From contig JAKALX010000083.1 in assembly GCA_021823905.1 (NCBI GenBank), positions 1 to 11,417 on the forward strand: a stretch of 11,417 bases of DNA, written 5' to 3'. The DNA is from Chloroflexota bacterium. Its GTDB lineage: Bacteria; Chloroflexota; Dehalococcoidia; Tepidiformales; Tepidiformaceae. The position numbers and the translations under genes were made by a program. Under the pieces are notes generated by a model. That model did not search any database and was not told the origin of the DNA. It saw nothing but the letters and a program-made list of their open reading frames with translations. Positions 1 to 6,551 of this stretch are shown here, piece by piece. Position 1 is the first letter of the stretch. Every line of letters begins with the position of its first letter.

Positions 1-1359
1 GACTTCGCGAGCACCGGACTGGGGCCGCTGCTCGATTCACTCTCCGCGCCGGCGGTGATTCCGGGGCGGCCGCTGACCGGAGATGTCCGTTCGATCAGCG
101 CGTGGGTCAAGGGCGAGAAGGATCTCCACCAGATGACACTCTGGGCCCGCTACCGCGACGCGACGGGGCGGTACGACGTCGCGGAGCTGGGGATGGCGGA
201 TACCGGCGGGGTCTGGCGCCAACTGACCGCTTCGCTCGTGGGCCGTGGCGCAACGTCTCCCATCTCACTGGTCTCGATCGCGATCACCATGCCGCCGAAT
301 CTCGCCTCGACCGTCTACCCGCCGCTGTTGATTGACGACATAACTGCCTCAACCCTGGACGGAGCTTCCCAGGTCGTCGACGATTTCGAATCCGGGCTGC
401 ACTGGAGCGCCTTGCCGATCCGCGCGCGCGAGCAGGATACGGTCACCCTGGTCAAAGACAGCTCCCACGCGGGACAGGGAGCTGTCCGGATGAGTTTCGG
501 GCCGGGGACGGTGAACGAGGTTCGCGGCCTCTACACCACGACCCAGTCGCTGCCGCTCGACGTCGTCGCGAGCGAATCTTTCCTCGCGGCGACCGGGCTC
601 AAGGTGGGCACGAGCGCCATGCTCTTGATCGGCCGTGGGACGCTGACGCCCGTGACGATTCGGGGCAGTTACCGGCTGTTCCCAACGCTTCCCGGCGCCG
701 CCGGCGGGTCGGTCGTGTTCGACCGTGACCAGCTCGCAACCTGGGGGGAGACCGCCGGCTTCAACGACGCGTTCGATCTCGTACCCGGCGAGGCGCTGGT
801 AAGGCTCCGGCCCGGCGCCGACAGCGACGCCGTCGGCAAGGCGCTCGCCGAACGGCTCACCGATCCGAGCTACGGCGTGCCGCAGGTCATGAGCCGCCAG
901 AGCCAGCTCGATTCGAACCGCAGGAATCCGCTCATCGCCGCCGGGGGCAGCGGCATCCTCTTCGTGGCGTTTGCGGCCATCCTCGTGCTGGTCGCGGCCG
1001 CGCTTTTGCTCTCGCTCCTGACTTCCGTCGCCCGGCGGCGGGTCGAGCTCGGAGTCGTGCGCGCCCTGGGAGTCTCCCAATGGCAGGTGCTGCGCATGCT
1101 CACCATGGAATATGCAACGGTTGCGGTGGTGGGTACCGTGATTGGATCGGCGCTGGGCGTCGTCATCGGACGGCAGATGCTGGGGTTCCTGGACGTGACC
1201 GAAACGGGCGCGAAAATCGAGCCCGGCTTCATCTTGCAGACGCGCTGGGATCTCGTCGCCGGAGGGGTTGGCGCTGTGCTCGTCCTCTTTGCCGCCGGGC
1301 TGTTCCTGGCGACCCGGATCGTTGCGAAGACCGGCTCCGAGGTGCTCCGGACCGAGTAA
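1..1359 (+). CDS. FtsX-like ABC transporter permease, C-terminal part (5' end outside window)
   Basis: The reading frame is open from the first base, so the gene starts upstream and about 452 residues are visible. The last 140 or so residues look like an FtsX/MacB permease domain. A hydrophobic segment (about bases 952-1026) is followed by the cytoplasmic RRRVELGVVRALGVS loop, typical of the family, and then two more membrane segments (about 1111-1185 and 1246-1323). Before them is a large extracytoplasmic region. Bases 560-870 resemble the periplasmic core of MacB-type permeases (GLKVGTSAMLLIG, then a VVFDRDQLA strand). The first 500 bases look like two beta-rich, carbohydrate-binding-like modules; the second opens with DDFESGLHW. 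Such permeases work with an ATPase in lipoprotein export, envelope or peptide-efflux systems, and no ATPase is visible here. The substrate cannot be told. The gene converges on the next one with a 4-base gap. Confidence 0.88.
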   Translation, partial: DFASTGLGPLLDSLSAPAVIPGRPLTGDVRSISAWVKGEKDLHQMTLWARYRDATGRYDVAELGMADTGGVWRQLTASLVGRGATSPISLVSIAITMPPNLASTVYPPLLIDDITASTLDGASQVVDDFESGLHWSALPIRAREQDTVTLVKDSSHAGQGAVRMSFGPGTVNEVRGLYTTTQSLPLDVVASESFLAATGLKVGTSAMLLIGRGTLTPVTIRGSYRLFPTLPGAAGGSVVFDRDQLATWGETAGFNDAFDLVPGEALVRLRPGADSDAVGKALAERLTDPSYGVPQVMSRQSQLDSNRRNPLIAAGGSGILFVAFAAILVLVAAALLLSLLTSVARRRVELGVVRALGVSQWQVLRMLTMEYATVAVVGTVIGSALGVVIGRQMLGFLDVTETGAKIEPGFILQTRWDLVAGGVGAVLVLFAAGLFLATRIVAKTGSEVLRTE

Positions 1360-1363
1360 CGGC

Positions 1364-2083
1364 TCAGCGCGTGGACGCCGGCCGAACGAGAACCGCGGCT
1401 CGGGGGTCGGCCGGACCGGCGCCACCGAAGGCGAGCAAGTCGCCGTCGTGGATGTCGGCGGTGGTCCCCGGTCCGAGGCGAAAGATCGGCGCGCGCGGCG
1501 AGACGTCGATTCGGACAGGCACGGGGCTGCCCTTCAGCGTGACGCTGTCCGCGGTCACCTGCTCGATCACGCCGCCCAGGATGACCTGGTCGTCCGCTGC
1601 GGGAGCGGCTTCGTTGCCGGCGAAGCCCGCGGCGGAGCGCGCAAGCTGCGCGGATCCGGGCGTCGCGCCGGGGATAGCGACGAGGGCGTGGATCGAGAAG
1701 TTGCGCACGGCGTTCGAAACCCCGATGACGGCCAGCCAGTCGCCCGGCTTGAAGTCGGCCGGTCCAGCCGCTCTCAGCACCTCGACGCGAAGCGACGGGG
1801 CCAGCGTGAGCTGTTGGACCGGAGCGTTGGCCGGATCCTTCGACGCCTCGGCGACGAGGGAAACGCTGCCCTGGGCGGTCTGCTTGACGATATAGCGGTT
1901 GGCGCCGGGCGCAGGCAGAGGGTTCGAGAACGCTGAGGCGTCGGGGCGCGTGGTCTCATGGCCGACGCGCTGGGAGAGCCAGGCGATCCCGCCAAGAACA
2001 CCCACGGCGGCCGCGACGAGGATGGCTGGCGCCGCCAGCGAGCCTATCCAGCTTCCGCCCGGCGCGGCGGCTCGTTCTTGCAT
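1364..2083 (-). CDS. Membrane-anchored protein of unknown function with two similar beta-rich domains
   Basis: This 239-residue protein was not recognised as a named family. A single hydrophobic helix near the N-terminus (residues 14-36) has few charges before it, so it is probably a signal anchor with the rest outside the membrane. Two segments share a layout: residues 68-138 and 165-235 each run from a GxV-type strand through LTL/VTLK to a PGDWLAVIG or DGDLLAFGG turn and end in a strand. This resembles the DUF5666/OB-like pattern and suggests an internal duplication; that is my inference. The ATG at 2083 is preceded by a GTAGGAT element 6 bases upstream, whose AGGA could also act as a Shine-Dalgarno site. 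It lies 31 bases downstream of the CoA transferase on the same strand, so it may be co-transcribed or have its own promoter. Confidence 0.75.
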   Translation of the reverse strand: MQERAAAPGGSWIGSLAAPAILVAAAVGVLGGIAWLSQRVGHETTRPDASAFSNPLPAPGANRYIVKQTAQGSVSLVAEASKDPANAPVQQLTLAPSLRVEVLRAAGPADFKPGDWLAVIGVSNAVRNFSIHALVAIPGATPGSAQLARSAAGFAGNEAAPAADDQVILGGVIEQVTADSVTLKGSPVPVRIDVSPRAPIFRLGPGTTADIHDGDLLAFGGAGPADPRAAVLVRPASTR

Positions 2084-2089
2084 GGGGGC

Positions 2090-2096
2090 ATCCTAC
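2090..2096 (-). promoter_or_regulatory. GTAGGAT -10-like element before the 2083 start
   Basis: Read on the minus strand, GTAGGAT ends 6 bases before the ATG at 2083. It matches the GTANNNT pattern found before four other genes here. If it is a -10 box, transcription would start at or next to the ATG (leaderless). The AGGA inside it is also spaced 7 bases from the ATG and could be a ribosome site, so the reading is ambiguous. No clear -35 box was seen. Confidence 0.4.
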
Positions 2097-2114
2097 GCTC
2101 GCGCCGCCATGAAC

Positions 2115-3407
2115 TCACCTTGCGCCCACGACGCCGGTCGCGCGCAGTCTGTGGATTTCGTCGGCGGGGAATCCGAGCTCCGCGAGGAAGCTGTCGGTAT
2201 GCTGGTCAAGGAGCGGTGCGGAAGACCGGATGCTCGTCGGCGTTGCGTCCATGCGCAGCGCCGGTCCGAACGTCCGGTAGGCGCCGAAGAGTGGGTGTTC
2301 GAGCTCGACCACGAAGCCGTTCTCGGTGAGCTGCGGATCGCGCATGGCGTCGGGCGGAAAGTTGAGGCGGCCGCAGGGCACGCCGCCGGCGCGCAGAAGG
2401 CCGATCCATTCGTCGGAGGCCTTCGAGGCGAACAACTCCTCCACCTGCCGGACAAGCAGCGTGAGCCGTTCGCGCGCTTCGGGGGCTCCGAGGTCGAAGC
2501 CGGGTTCGGTGCGTGGATCGTGGACGCCGGTGACGGCGCGGAAGCGCGCGTTGAGCTGCGGGCTCAGGCAGCCAACCGAGACGAAGCCGTCGCTGGTTCG
2601 GTAGTGGCGGAAGTAGATGTTCGCGTAGCCGCCGCGGAGGTAGTTCTGCTCCCAGATCGCGCGCTGCTCCGCGTAGCCCGCGCCGTGCGCACGCGCGTCT
2701 GCGATCTGTTCACGGAATGCCTCGTCCGAAGGCGGATCGGTGGCGGCGAACCAGCTCAGTAGCTGGTGGCCGAGCGCCATCGCCGTCCCGAGGAGCGACG
2801 TTTCGACGCGTTGCCCTTCGCCGGTGAGGTCGCGATGGCGAAGCGCGGCGACGACACCAAGGGCCGAGAATGCGCCGGTACCCATGTCGTTGAACGCGGG
2901 CCGGATGTTCACGGGCACTCCGTCGCGTTCGCGTGCGGCGAGCACGGCCGTGCCGGAGACGCCCTGGACGACGACGTCGTAACCCGGATCGCCGCCCAAC
3001 GGCCCGTTCCTGCCGAGGGGAACGTGCTCGAGATAGATGAGCCTCGGATTGACTGCGGCGAAGTCGTCGTAGCCGAGCCTGTAGCGCGGCAGATCTGACG
3101 GTTTCAGCGACACCATGACCACGTCCGCCCAACGAGCGAGCGCCTCCACGACGGGTCTGGCCGCGGGACTCGTCACGTCCAGGCAGATGGTGCGCTTGCC
3201 GCGGTTCACGAGGGTATATCCCTTGCTCTCGCCCGGGAGAATCGGCTCCATCGTGTGGCGGATGCCGTCTCCAGACGGCGGCTCGACCTTGACGACGTCG
3301 GCGCCCATGTCGGCGAGCAAGACGCCCGCGAACGGGACGGCCAGCGCCTGCGCGATTTCCACGACGCGGACACCCTCGAGGGCGCCCTCTGCTGTCTTTC
3401 GATCCAT
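2115..3407 (-). CDS. CaiB/BaiF (family III) CoA transferase
   Basis: This 430-residue protein has the size and order of family III acyl-CoA transferases, which move CoA between carboxylic acids. The N-terminal signature is clear: EGVRVVEIAQALAVPFAG, then LLADMGADVVKVEPPSGD and NRGKRTICLD. The region FNDMGTGAFSALG followed by ALRHRDLTGEGQRVETSL matches the catalytic segment of formyl-CoA transferase; D174 aligns with the family's catalytic aspartate. The C-terminal half has the usual DGFVSVG and GVPCGRLN segments. I chose the ATG at 3407 because the conserved domain begins 10 residues later and a GTATGCT element ends 8 bases before it. The open frame continues 63 codons further upstream, but that stretch reads as non-homologous filler across the divergent promoter. 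The acyl substrate cannot be predicted. It is divergent from the serine hydrolase, perhaps sharing a catabolic role. Confidence 0.93.
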   Translation of the reverse strand: MDRKTAEGALEGVRVVEIAQALAVPFAGVLLADMGADVVKVEPPSGDGIRHTMEPILPGESKGYTLVNRGKRTICLDVTSPAARPVVEALARWADVVMVSLKPSDLPRYRLGYDDFAAVNPRLIYLEHVPLGRNGPLGGDPGYDVVVQGVSGTAVLAARERDGVPVNIRPAFNDMGTGAFSALGVVAALRHRDLTGEGQRVETSLLGTAMALGHQLLSWFAATDPPSDEAFREQIADARAHGAGYAEQRAIWEQNYLRGGYANIYFRHYRTSDGFVSVGCLSPQLNARFRAVTGVHDPRTEPGFDLGAPEARERLTLLVRQVEELFASKASDEWIGLLRAGGVPCGRLNFPPDAMRDPQLTENGFVVELEHPLFGAYRTFGPALRMDATPTSIRSSAPLLDQHTDSFLAELGFPADEIHRLRATGVVGAR

Positions 3408-3415
3408 GGCGCGAG

Positions 3416-3422
3416 AGCATAC
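3416..3422 (-). promoter_or_regulatory. GTATGCT -10-like element for the CoA transferase
   Basis: On the minus strand GTATGCT (five of six to TATAAT in its last six bases, apart from the centre) ends exactly 8 bases before the ATG at 3407. No Shine-Dalgarno sequence lies between them. This predicts a start of transcription at the ATG and hence a leaderless message. The -35 region is not recognisable. Confidence 0.5.
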
Positions 3423-3484
3423 AGGAGCGGGCGGCGCACTGTGCGTTGCCGGCAGGCGGAACAAGCGGCAGGGGCCCGGCGGTT

Positions 3485-3491
3485 GTAGGAT
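3485..3491 (+). promoter_or_regulatory. GTAGGAT -10-like element for the serine hydrolase
   Basis: GTAGGAT lies 37 bases before the ATG at 3529. A start of transcription 7-9 bases downstream would leave a leader of about 30 bases. That leader contains AGGAAGGA (3509-3516), a good ribosome binding site 12 bases before the ATG. This is the one GTANNNT instance in the window that would yield a leadered message. Together with the minus-strand element at 3416-3422 it makes this 121-base gap a divergent promoter region. Confidence 0.4.
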
Positions 3492-3528
3492 CTGGCCACG
3501 TACGTCCCAGGAAGGATCTCCCACAACA

Positions 3529-4740
3529 ATGGAACTGGCTCCCAGGAAGGCCGGCTTTGACCCGGCTCGGCTCGATCGCATCACCGGCCACCTCAACCGG
3601 AACTACATCGACCCCGGCAAGATCGCCGGCTGCCAGGTGCTGGTGGCTCGCCACGGGCATGTGGCGTACTTCAAGTCGTTCGGTCAGATGGATCGCGAGC
3701 GCCAGAAGCCGATGCGCGACGACACGATCTTCCGGATCTATTCGATGTCGAAGCCGATCACGTCGGTCGCCTTGATGTCGCTCTACGAGCAGGGCCACTT
3801 CCAGCTCAATGACCCGGTGTCGCGCGTAATCCCCGAGTGGAAGGGCCAGCGGGTCTGGGTCTCCGGCGAGGGCGAATCGATGGAGACGCGCGAGCCGGAG
3901 CAGCCGATGACCTTTCGGCACGTGCTCAGCCACACCGGCGGCCTCACCTATGGCGGGACGAACCATCCGGTCGACCGCGTCTACCAGGCGGTGGGCGTAC
4001 GCCGCGGCGAGGGCGAGACGCTGCGCACGTTCGTCGAAAAGCTGGCTCAGGTTCCGCTGCGCTACGCGCCGGGCGAGCGCTGGATGTACTCGCTTTCGAC
4101 GGACGTCTGCGGCTACCTCGTGCAGGCGATCTCCGGCAAGCGCTTCGACCAGTACCTCCAGGAGACGATCTTCGACCCGCTCGGGATGAAGGACACGTCC
4201 TTCTCGGTGGCGCCGGAGAACGTTGAGCGGTTCGCGGCGAACTACGAGCGGGCGCCCGACAAGACGCTCCGGTTGATCGACGACCCGGCGAGCAGCACGT
4301 ATCTCAAGCAGCCCGCCTTCTTCTCCGGCGGCGGCGGCCTGACGGGTACCACTGCCGACTACTTCCGCTTCTGCGAGATGCTTCGCTGCGGTGGCGAACT
4401 GGACGGGCACCGGATTCTCGGGCCACGGACGATCGAGTTGATGACGAAGAACCACCTCGCGGGCGGTCGCGACCTGACGCAGATGGCGATCGGCGCGTTC
4501 TCGGAAACGGCGTATGAGGGCGTGGGTTTCGGCCTCGGCTTCGCGACGACGCTGAGCGAGGTCGCTTCTGGCGGGCTCGGCGCCGGCGACTACTACTGGG
4601 GCGGCGCGGCCTCGACAATCTTCTGGGTCGATCCGAAAGAGGACATCAGCGTGATCTTCATGACACAACTGATGCCGTCGGCGACGTTCAACTTCCGCGG
4701 GCAATTGAAGAGCATCGTCTATTCGTCGATCGTGGACTGA
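3529..4740 (+). CDS. Serine hydrolase of the beta-lactamase fold (EstB/family VIII esterase-like)
   Basis: This 403-residue protein belongs to the beta-lactamase/transpeptidase-like family (PF00144 type). The nucleophile motif SxxK is seen as S72-M-S-K75 in FRIYSMSKPITSVALMSLYEQG. The conserved HVLSHTGGLTYG follows at 131-142. The second catalytic tyrosine is Y187 in ERWMYSLSTDVCGYLVQA. The third motif is W357-G-G in DYYWGGAASTIFWVDP, as in EstB-type carboxylesterases and LovD-type acyltransferases rather than the KTG of penicillinases. No signal peptide is present, so it is probably cytoplasmic and acts on small esters or acyl groups. A true beta-lactam role is unlikely. The ATG at 3529 is supported by AGGAAGGA upstream and by homology starting at GFDPARLDRI. 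It is transcribed away from the CoA transferase, and a possible terminator lies about 95 bases downstream. Confidence 0.93.
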   Translation: MELAPRKAGFDPARLDRITGHLNRNYIDPGKIAGCQVLVARHGHVAYFKSFGQMDRERQKPMRDDTIFRIYSMSKPITSVALMSLYEQGHFQLNDPVSRVIPEWKGQRVWVSGEGESMETREPEQPMTFRHVLSHTGGLTYGGTNHPVDRVYQAVGVRRGEGETLRTFVEKLAQVPLRYAPGERWMYSLSTDVCGYLVQAISGKRFDQYLQETIFDPLGMKDTSFSVAPENVERFAANYERAPDKTLRLIDDPASSTYLKQPAFFSGGGGLTGTTADYFRFCEMLRCGGELDGHRILGPRTIELMTKNHLAGGRDLTQMAIGAFSETAYEGVGFGLGFATTLSEVASGGLGAGDYYWGGAASTIFWVDPKEDISVIFMTQLMPSATFNFRGQLKSIVYSSIVD

Positions 4741-4833
4741 GCCGGTGGGCACGGTACTTGCCCGGAGTTGAATCGAAAACGCCGGAAAGTGGGCTGAGCT
4801 TCCACGTCTGCTGAGCGTGTGCTAACCTGCGGG

Positions 4834-4895
4834 AGCCGAAGGCGCTGGCGCGGGGTGTCCGCTCCACTCGCGCGCCGCCCTTCGGCTATTTCTTT
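4834..4895 (+). terminator. Long GC-rich hairpin with T-rich tail (intrinsic terminator or small RNA 3' end)
   Basis: The arms AGCCGAAGG (4834-4842) and CCTTCGGCT (4879-4887) are perfectly complementary. Inside them GGCGCG (4847-4852) pairs with CGCGCC (4871-4876), and GGGTG (4853-4857) with CACTC (4865-4869, one G-T pair), leaving a 7-base loop. The stem is thus nearly continuous with only small bulges, and it is followed directly by ATTTCTTT. The T-rich side exists only for rightward transcription. The simplest role is termination of the serine hydrolase transcript ahead of the promoter at 4931. The stem is longer than most terminators, so a short RNA ending here is an alternative. The rest of the 4741-4945 gap shows one weak hairpin (4747-4763) and nothing else. 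Confidence 0.6.
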
Positions 4896-4930
4896 GCCCG
4901 GAAAGTGGCCACGCTAGCTTGCGCCGGTCC

Positions 4931-4937
4931 GTATACT
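4931..4937 (+). promoter_or_regulatory. GTATACT -10 element for the CoA-binding synthetase gene
   Basis: TATACT (one or two changes from TATAAT), preceded by G, ends 8 bases before the ATG at 4946. The intervening bases CGCGGGCG are not a convincing ribosome site. The same spacing is seen at 3416-3422 and 6537-6543, supporting a leaderless start. No clear -35 hexamer is visible at 16-18 bases upstream. Confidence 0.55.
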
Positions 4938-4945
4938 CGCGGGCG

Positions 4946-6298
4946 ATGAGCACCTACGACAGGCTGCGGCCACTCCTCGAACCGCGTTCCGTCGCCGTGG
5001 TGGGCGTCTCCCGCCAGGGCAAGCAGGGCGCGGTCTTCCTCCAGGGGCTGCTGGACCCCGGCTTCAAGGGCCCGATCTACGTCGTCAACCCCTCGGCGGA
5101 CGAGGTCATGGGCGTGAAGGCCTATCCATCGATCGCGGCTCTGCCCGAGACTCCCGATCTGGCGGTCCTCACCCTTCCAGCGGAGCCGGCTATCGGCGTG
5201 GTTGCCGAGTGCGCGGCGCGGGGAGTGCCAGGAGCGGCCCTCTTCACGGCCGGGTTCAACGAGCTGGCGACCCCCGAGGGCGACGATCGTGCCAGGCGTC
5301 TCCTGGCGGCTGCTGGCGGCAAAACGCGCCTCATCGGCCCGAACGGGATGGGTGTCTACAACCCGCGGCGCGGCATCGCGATGTTTTCCGGGATGCCTGC
5401 CGTGGCCGGCAACGTCGCCCTGGTTTCGCAGTCCGGGTCGCTCACGCAGGCGCTCGTGCGGGCGGTGGCCGCGCGAGGATTCGGCTTCAGCAAGGCAGTC
5501 TCGATGGGGAACCAGCTCGACCTGAACGCGGCTGACTACTTCGAGTTCCTGGCTGATGACCCGGAGACGAACGTTATCGGCGCGTACATCGAGGGTGTGC
5601 CCGACGGGAAGCGCTTCGAGCAGGCGCTGCGGCGGGCGGCCGCGGCGAAGCCCGTGGTTCTCTGGAAAGCCGGGCGAGTGGCGGCGGGAGCGCGCGCGGC
5701 GCGGTCGCACACGGGCCAACTGGCGGGCGAGTACGCGGTCTGGCAGGGTCTTGCGCGGCAGGCGGGCGCCATCCTGGTGCGCGAGGCGGAGGAGCTGGTC
5801 GACACGCTCTCGCTGGCCGCCGCGGTCGGGCAACGGCCTTCCCTCGGCCGGCGAATCGCGATCGTGACCGGTCCGGGTGGGCCCGCAGTCAGCGCCAGCG
5901 ACGCCTGCGAGGAGGCCGGCCTCGAGCTTGCGCAGTTCTCGGAGCCAACGCTGGCCAGGCTCCGTCTGATGGTCGCGGCGGCAGGGACGAGCGTTCGTAA
6001 CCCCGTCGACGTCGGGATGGTGCTGCAGGGTGCGGCAGAGGTGTACGGGCGCTGTCTCGAAGTCGCGCTCGCCGACCCGAATGTCGACACCGCGGTTGTC
6101 ATCGGTGGAGAGCGCGGGAACGAGGACGGGTTCGGCCAGATGCTGGCGAAGGCCGCGGAAGCCTCGGGCAAACAGGTACTGCATGCCCTGGACGGCGGTC
6201 CAGCGTCCGTTCACGAACTCCTCGCCGCAGCCAACGTCGGGACGGCGCCCAGCGCCGAACGGTGCCTGCGCGCCTATGCGCGGCTTGCGGATCGCTGA
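4946..6298 (+). CDS. CoA-binding, acetyl-CoA synthetase (NDP-forming) alpha-subunit-like protein
   Basis: The 450 residues match the alpha part of ADP-forming acyl-CoA synthetases, which interconvert acyl-CoA + ADP + Pi and acid + CoA + ATP. The N-terminal Rossmann-type CoA-binding domain opens with LEPRSVAVVGVS (residues 11-22) and continues to GPNGMGVYNP (131-140). The succinyl-CoA-ligase-like domain begins at VALVSQSGSLTQAL (157-170). ARSHTGQLAG holds H255, which aligns with the phosphohistidine of the family. A further ligase-like domain (IAIVTGPGGPAVSASDACE, then VRNPVDVG) runs to the end. The ATP-grasp (beta) domain is absent and no beta gene is visible nearby, so the partner must be elsewhere or the protein acts differently. 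The ATG at 4946 was chosen over the in-frame TTG at 4919, because TTG would put the promoter-like GTATACT inside the gene. It appears to be a single-gene unit. Confidence 0.92.
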   Translation: MSTYDRLRPLLEPRSVAVVGVSRQGKQGAVFLQGLLDPGFKGPIYVVNPSADEVMGVKAYPSIAALPETPDLAVLTLPAEPAIGVVAECAARGVPGAALFTAGFNELATPEGDDRARRLLAAAGGKTRLIGPNGMGVYNPRRGIAMFSGMPAVAGNVALVSQSGSLTQALVRAVAARGFGFSKAVSMGNQLDLNAADYFEFLADDPETNVIGAYIEGVPDGKRFEQALRRAAAAKPVVLWKAGRVAAGARAARSHTGQLAGEYAVWQGLARQAGAILVREAEELVDTLSLAAAVGQRPSLGRRIAIVTGPGGPAVSASDACEEAGLELAQFSEPTLARLRLMVAAAGTSVRNPVDVGMVLQGAAEVYGRCLEVALADPNVDTAVVIGGERGNEDGFGQMLAKAAEASGKQVLHALDGGPASVHELLAAANVGTAPSAERCLRAYARLADR

Positions 6299-6306
6299 GC
6301 GGGCCC

Positions 6307-6515
6307 GCGAGGGGTGCGTCTCAGGTCTTTGCATCGAAGTGACCCAGCCGAGGCTGGAGAGCCCAGACACTATCCGAGGCCCGACCCGTAGGGAGGGCGT
6401 ACCCGTGATACGCCATGGGAGCTCCCGCGAAAGCGCCGGTGGTGCCCACCGCCTCGCTCCCGTTCGCGTCTCCCTCCGTCCAACACACGCCAAAACACGA
6501 GACGCACCCACTCGC
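6307..6515. ncRNA. Candidate structured RNA or regulatory element in the 253-base gap
   Basis: The gap holds nested inverted repeats. The outer arms are GCGAGGGGTGCGTCTC (6307-6322) and GAGACGCACCC-A-CTCGC (6499-6515): 16 base pairs broken by one bulged A. Within are AGTG/CACT (6338-6341 with 6368-6371) enclosing CCAGC-CGAG-GCTGG (6344-6357), and CGAGGC/GCCTCG (6375-6380 with 6451-6456). The latter encloses GGCGTA/TACGCC (6396-6401 with 6409-6414), GGGAGCTCCC (6417-6426) and GGTGG/CCACC (6438-6442 with 6446-6450). This multi-branch layout of about 209 bases looks like a folded RNA. I matched it to no known class: tRNA, tmRNA, SRP RNA, RNase P RNA, T-box, TPP and cobalamin signatures were looked for and not found. 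Strand is undecided. A small inverted-repeat element is the alternative. Confidence 0.4.
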
Positions 6516-6536
6516 AAGTCTGCGAACCGCCGCGTG

Positions 6537-6543
6537 GTACCAT
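6537..6543 (+). promoter_or_regulatory. GTACCAT -10-like element for the DUF2344 operon
   Basis: GTACCAT ends 8 bases before the GTG at 6552, the same spacing as at 3416-3422 and 4931-4937, with no ribosome site between. It would start the five-gene operon with a leaderless first gene. It lies just right of the inverted-repeat element, which would therefore be outside the message. Confidence 0.42.
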
Positions 6544-6551
6544 CCAGAGCT

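Noticed and set aside
349..1425. Long open frame on the minus strand opposite the FtsX-like gene.
   Set aside because: Its product is rich in R, H, D and P, has no domain, and lies fully opposite a convincing permease frame. It is a GC-codon-bias shadow.
3529..4740. Reading the serine hydrolase as an antibiotic-resistance beta-lactamase.
   Set aside because: There is no signal peptide, and the third motif is WGG as in EstB-like esterases instead of KTG. Resistance is not supported.
2710..4752. A 680-codon minus-strand open frame opposite the serine hydrolase.
   Set aside because: It covers the hydrolase and part of the CoA transferase in another frame, and the translation is low-complexity with no recognisable motif. 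The hydrolase motifs on the plus strand are unambiguous.
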